This document shows positions 6,314 to 9,071 of a DNA stretch of 9,071 nt, in pieces. Origin of the DNA: Methanobacteriota archaeon (GTDB lineage Archaea; Hydrothermarchaeota; Hydrothermarchaeia; Hydrothermarchaeales; BMS3B). Numbering within the stretch: the stretch's first letter is position 1; each line of letters begins with the position of its first letter. Made by a program: the position numbers and the translations under genes. Location of the stretch: contig QIGD01000054.1 of the NCBI GenBank assembly GCA_003229935.1, forward strand, positions 1 through 9,071, written 5' to 3'. The notes under the pieces were generated by a model, which did not search any database, was not told the DNA's origin, and worked only from the letters and a program-made list of their open reading frames with translations.

Positions 6314-8772
6314 ACTTGTTCAATGTTATACTGGGATTTCCAGTGTTTGTTGACAAGGCCATTGATTATACCTATTCCAAGCACCCATATCACATTATAA
6401 CCCCATATCAAAGCAATAACATTCCAGGATATTGCAGACATCAACAAACCCAATCCTGCCATTATCGCAGCTAGAATCTGTGTAATTATAATGGCAAGAA
6501 ACAGTAATCGTGAAGGGTACGGCTTTTGCCAGAAGAATTTCTCTGTACGTGTGACAAACAACATTAAATGCCCACTGGCAATGAGCTGTAAAAACATTAT
6601 AGTTTGAATATTATCTAATAAACCTGGAGCTTTATAATGTATCAGTAAAAACAATCCAAATGTCTCTATGAGTGCCAGCATTCCAAGCATACCTGAGCTG
6701 GTCAGAACTTTTTTCATTTTCCATCGAACTGGCTTAGAACTTATATATGTATGGTCTGTGGCAATAGCCATAATGGGAATATCATCCATAAGCGCTAATA
6801 ACACAATCATTTTTGCAGTTAGAGGAAACATATTGAAGATTATCATCGCCAGAACGACAAATACCATAATATCAAGAGTCATTGTAATACGGTAAATCAC
6901 ATAGCTCAACATTCGCTGAAATATGTGTCGTGCTTTCTCAATTGCTTTTACTATTGTGGATAATCCGTGCCCTGTGAGTACCAGTGCCGCAGCAGCTCTT
7001 GCAGCATTGGTTGCTCCGGGCACAGCTATTCCTACATCTGCCTGTTTCAGTGCAGGAGCGTCATTTACCCCATCACCTGTCATTGCGACGTAGTGTCCCA
7101 TCGATTGTAACGCTTTTACTATCTTATATTTATGTTCTGGAAACACCTGTGCAAAACCGTCTGCTTTTTCAATTTTTTGCATGGATGTCTCTGTATCTGA
7201 AGAACCGTTAAAAATTTCATCAGCAGATACTATATTAGTTCCTAACCCCAGTTGTGCTGCAATTTGCTTAGCTATTGCAATATGGTCACCTGTGATCATC
7301 TTCACTCTGAGTCCGTAATGTTCAGCAGCTGTGATTGTGGCCTTTGAATCTTCACGGGGAGGGTCATACAATGACAATATCCCCATAAATTGCCAGTTAT
7401 CATCACCTGATTTTTTTGCCACTCCTAAAGTACGATAACCTTTTGAAGCCTGGTTTTCAATAATCTGATTTACTCGTGTAGACTCTTTCTTATCCAGTTT
7501 ACACATTTCCATTATTACTTGGGGTGCGCCTTTGCTTACTTTAAAACGATTACCAGACACGTCCTGTATAGTGGCCTCCGTTCTTTTTGAAATAGGGTCA
7601 AATGGAGTAAATTCCAGTTGTTGATTATCCTGCATTGCATTTTTGTCCTGCAATGCACTTAATACTGCAAGGTCAATAGTATCCCCATTATCGTGATTTG
7701 ATGCTAATGCCGCTGTAATTAATAGTTCGCTATTATTATGAGCCTTAAATGTAAATATCTCTCCTACCTTTATTTTGTTCTCTGTGAGTGTCCCTGTTTT
7801 ATCAGAACATAGTACATCTACTCCAGCCATTTCTTCAATAGATTGCAGTTTTGTAACTAGGGCTTTTACCCGGGCTAAATCCATGGCACCCATTGCTAGA
7901 GTAACCGATAAAACTGCTGGCATTGCTACCGGTATGGATGCCACTATAAGGACCAGTACAAATGTTAATAACTTGAATAACTCAATACCTCTTAAAAGTT
8001 CAACACTTATTAAAATTCCACCAAATACTAAAGCTACAATAATAAGAAAATCCCCAATTCTCATTATAGTTTCCTGAAAATGCGAGGACGCTCCTGCACT
8101 TTGCACAAGCTTTGCTGTTTTGCCAAGGTAGGTATTTATGCCGGTAGCGGTAACCAGAGCAGTCATCTCTCCCTGCTTTACGATAGACCCAGAATATGCA
8201 ACATCTCCCACTTTTTTGGTTACAGGCAAAGATTCTCCTGTCATCGCTGATTGGTCAACACTAAGATATTTTCCCTCGATAAGTTTAATATCTGCAGCGA
8301 TGACGTCTCCAAGCTTTATGTGAACAATATCTCCAGGTACCAGGTTTGATGCTTCAACTTCCTGCCATTTATTATCACGAAGCACTCTGGCTTCATTAGC
8401 AAGCTCTTTTTTCAATGCTTCCATAGCATTGGATGCCTGATGCTCTTCGAAAAAGCCAATCAGTCCATTGATAAGCAACATTGCAAATATTATAACGAAA
8501 GTATCAAAATCTTTACTTAAAACTGCCAGAACTGCTGCAATTTCAATCATCCAGGGTATGGGCCCCCAGAAATAACTCAAAAATTTTAATATTAGATTAA
8601 CTTGCTTTTCTTGCAGAGCATTTGGACCATAAATTTTAATGCGAGTTTCTGCTTCCTGATTAGAAATTCCCTGTATGCCGGTATTAAGTTTTTTGAATAA
8701 TGTTTTTATATCACTTTTTTCAGCCTCATTGAGGTCCACTATTGGCGCATATAAATCTGGGTCTGGTGTCAT
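6310..8772 (-). CDS. Plasma-membrane proton-exporting P-type ATPase (P3A class)
   Basis: This 820-residue P-type ATPase resembles plant and fungal plasma-membrane H+-ATPases and MJ1226 of Methanocaldococcus. The actuator domain has TGES (178-181). The M4 segment reads VASIPVAMPAVLSVTLAMGA (277-296). The phosphorylated aspartate is Asp324 in CSDKTGTLT. The nucleotide domain has KGAP (414-417), and the hinge has MITGDH (492-497) and TGDGVNDAP (565-573). The M6 segment carries LALMDDIPIM (659-668), where Asp664 aligns with the proton-binding Asp684 of plant AHA2. Asn102 aligns with AHA2 Asn106, but the AHA2 Arg655 position is Asp634. No C-terminal autoinhibitory domain is present. It should use ATP to pump protons outward and build membrane potential. 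The ATG at 8772 follows AAGAGGT by nine bases. The stop overlaps that of the convergent ArlI-like gene. Confidence 0.93.
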   Translation of the reverse strand: MTPDPDLYAPIVDLNEAEKSDIKTLFKKLNTGIQGISNQEAETRIKIYGPNALQEKQVNLILKFLSYFWGPIPWMIEIAAVLAVLSKDFDTFVIIFAMLLINGLIGFFEEHQASNAMEALKKELANEARVLRDNKWQEVEASNLVPGDIVHIKLGDVIAADIKLIEGKYLSVDQSAMTGESLPVTKKVGDVAYSGSIVKQGEMTALVTATGINTYLGKTAKLVQSAGASSHFQETIMRIGDFLIIVALVFGGILISVELLRGIELFKLLTFVLVLIVASIPVAMPAVLSVTLAMGAMDLARVKALVTKLQSIEEMAGVDVLCSDKTGTLTENKIKVGEIFTFKAHNNSELLITAALASNHDNGDTIDLAVLSALQDKNAMQDNQQLEFTPFDPISKRTEATIQDVSGNRFKVSKGAPQVIMEMCKLDKKESTRVNQIIENQASKGYRTLGVAKKSGDDNWQFMGILSLYDPPREDSKATITAAEHYGLRVKMITGDHIAIAKQIAAQLGLGTNIVSADEIFNGSSDTETSMQKIEKADGFAQVFPEHKYKIVKALQSMGHYVAMTGDGVNDAPALKQADVGIAVPGATNAARAAAALVLTGHGLSTIVKAIEKARHIFQRMLSYVIYRITMTLDIMVFVVLAMIIFNMFPLTAKMIVLLALMDDIPIMAIATDHTYISSKPVRWKMKKVLTSSGMLGMLALIETFGLFLLIHYKAPGLLDNIQTIMFLQLIASGHLMLFVTRTEKFFWQKPYPSRLLFLAIIITQILAAIMAGLGLLMSAISWNVIALIWGYNVIWVLGIGIINGLVNKHWKSQYNIEQV

Positions 8773-8781
8773 ACAATTTTT

Positions 8782-8788
8782 ACCTCTT
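8782..8788 (-). promoter_or_regulatory. Ribosome binding site of the proton ATPase gene
   Basis: On the minus strand AAGAGGT lies nine bases before the ATG at 8772-8770. It supports this ATG as the start, ahead of the conserved N-terminal cytoplasmic region. Confidence 0.55.
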
Positions 8789-8836
8789 TTTAAGTTTTAA
8801 TGGTATACAGACTTATTCACAAATATTTAACGATGG

Positions 8837-8858
8837 ATATAGTTATAAATGACTATAT
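8837..8858 (-). promoter_or_regulatory. TATA box of the proton ATPase inside a short inverted repeat
   Basis: On the minus strand atttataac (8850-8842) is a TATA-like element about 70 bases upstream of the ATPase ATG, predicting a leader near 48 bases that includes the ribosome site. It is bracketed by a perfect 7-bp inverted repeat, atatagt at 8837-8843 and actatat at 8852-8858. A repressor or activator dimer could bind there, but AT-rich sequence makes such repeats common by chance. Confidence 0.35.
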
Positions 8859-8874
8859 ATTGAGCTAATTTTAG

Positions 8875-8883
8875 TATATAAAC
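8875..8883 (+). promoter_or_regulatory. TATA-like element upstream of the 8911 small ORF
   Basis: The sequence tatataaac on the plus strand is centred about 32 bases before the ATG at 8911, which would place a transcription start near 8905. It fits a near-leaderless transcript through the IS605 fragment, but the region is AT-rich and the match may be accidental. Confidence 0.25.
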
Positions 8884-8910
8884 GAAAAATCACAAATCGG
8901 CAGTTGAATA

Positions 8911-9009
8911 ATGGGTTACGATATTGTGAGTGGGAAAGCCCACCATCTTCAGTGGTGGGATGGGAGCGAACCATTAGTTAAGTGCCACTCATCTCTAACT
9001 AATGGTTAG
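8911..9009 (+). CDS. Small ORF running through the IS605 fragment (32 residues)
   Basis: An ATG at 8911 opens a 32-residue frame beginning MGYDIVSGKAHHLQWWDGSE and ending at TAG 9007-9009. Its first two thirds are encoded by the 58-bp repeat. The same frame of the other copy is also open and would read YDVVSGKAHHLQWW on the minus strand from about 1870. A TATA-like element sits at 8875-8883, but no Shine-Dalgarno sequence is visible. The frame differs from that of the TnpB protein, so it may be a fortuitous reading of a structured element. I do not assign a function. Confidence 0.2.
   Translation: MGYDIVSGKAHHLQWWDGSEPLVKCHSSLTNG
8916..8973 (+). repeat. 58-bp repeat, copy B (IS605/tnpB-derived fragment)
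   Basis: This block matches the reverse complement of 1814-1871 at 53 of 58 positions by hand alignment, without gaps. It includes the hairpin at 8939-8959 (stem CCCACCA/TGGTGGG), which is identical in both copies. The tnpB tail present beside the other copy is missing: after gcgaacca the sequence becomes ttagttaag. It is therefore a shorter remnant of the same type of element, in the opposite orientation. Confidence 0.75.
8969..9007. repeat. Perfect 12-bp inverted repeat with 15-base loop
   Basis: The arm aaccattagtta (8969-8980) is the exact reverse complement of taactaatggtt (8996-9007). The left arm starts inside the last bases of the 58-bp repeat, so the structure spans the boundary of the IS605 fragment. 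It could be an insertion product, a transcript hairpin or a terminator stem. No T-run follows on the plus strand, and the remaining 9010-9071 shows no gene I can support. Confidence 0.6.
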
Positions 9010-9071
9010 CAAAAGATGGAAACATTCAAACACATGCGTATATAATGTGGCGTATCATCTGATATGGTGCC

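Noticed and set aside
84..8959. CRISPR array or regular repeat array
   Set aside because: The hairpins are few, scattered over 9 kb, in both orientations, and fit IS605 ends. There are no regularly spaced repeats.
1600..9007. A composite transposon carrying the genes between the two IS605 fragments
   Set aside because: Neither flank has an intact element or both ends, IS605 elements are not known to move as classical composites, and the enclosed genes are mostly core functions.

Overview
The window looks like a chromosomal segment of an AT-rich archaeon, probably a euryarchaeote in the broad sense. It carries an archaeal replication factor C small subunit, an ArlI/FlaI-type secretion ATPase, and an NfeD protease with a stomatin in the arrangement known from Pyrococcus. 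TATA boxes and short or absent leaders precede several genes. I cannot name a genus from sequence alone.

Layout. Positions 1-226 hold the 5' tip of an unidentified minus-strand gene, two adjacent hairpins of the IS200/IS605 end type, and the promoter of a 12-TM-class ArsB/NhaD-superfamily transporter (236-1567, plus). The 313-bp gap at 1568-1880 is an IS605-family scar: the frameshifted 3' tip of a tnpB gene with its right-end hairpin, possibly retaining an omega-RNA (guide RNA) scaffold. Next come a minus-strand operon (nfeD, then stomatin/SPFH, directly abutting) and a plus-strand operon (rfcS, then an ArlI/GspE-like ATPase, overlapping). The two operons diverge from a region of only 34 bp. 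A large plasma-membrane P3A proton ATPase (6310-8772, minus) converges on the ArlI-like gene so tightly that the two stop codons share bases. The last ~300 bp hold the ATPase promoter, a second copy of the IS605 fragment (58 bp, 53 identical to the first copy, inverted), a small ORF running through it, and a perfect 12-bp inverted repeat.

Functional themes. NfeD and stomatin form a membrane protease/scaffold pair. RFC loads the PCNA clamp in replication. The ArlI-like ATPase would power assembly of a pilus-like or secretion machine, but no membrane platform gene lies beside it. The transporter and the proton ATPase both concern ion gradients but are not adjacent.

I see no clear evidence of a wholly new multi-gene system. 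The best leads are the scattered IS605-type hairpins with compensating stem changes, the orphan ArlI-like ATPase co-transcribed with the clamp loader, and charge changes in the membrane core of the proton ATPase.
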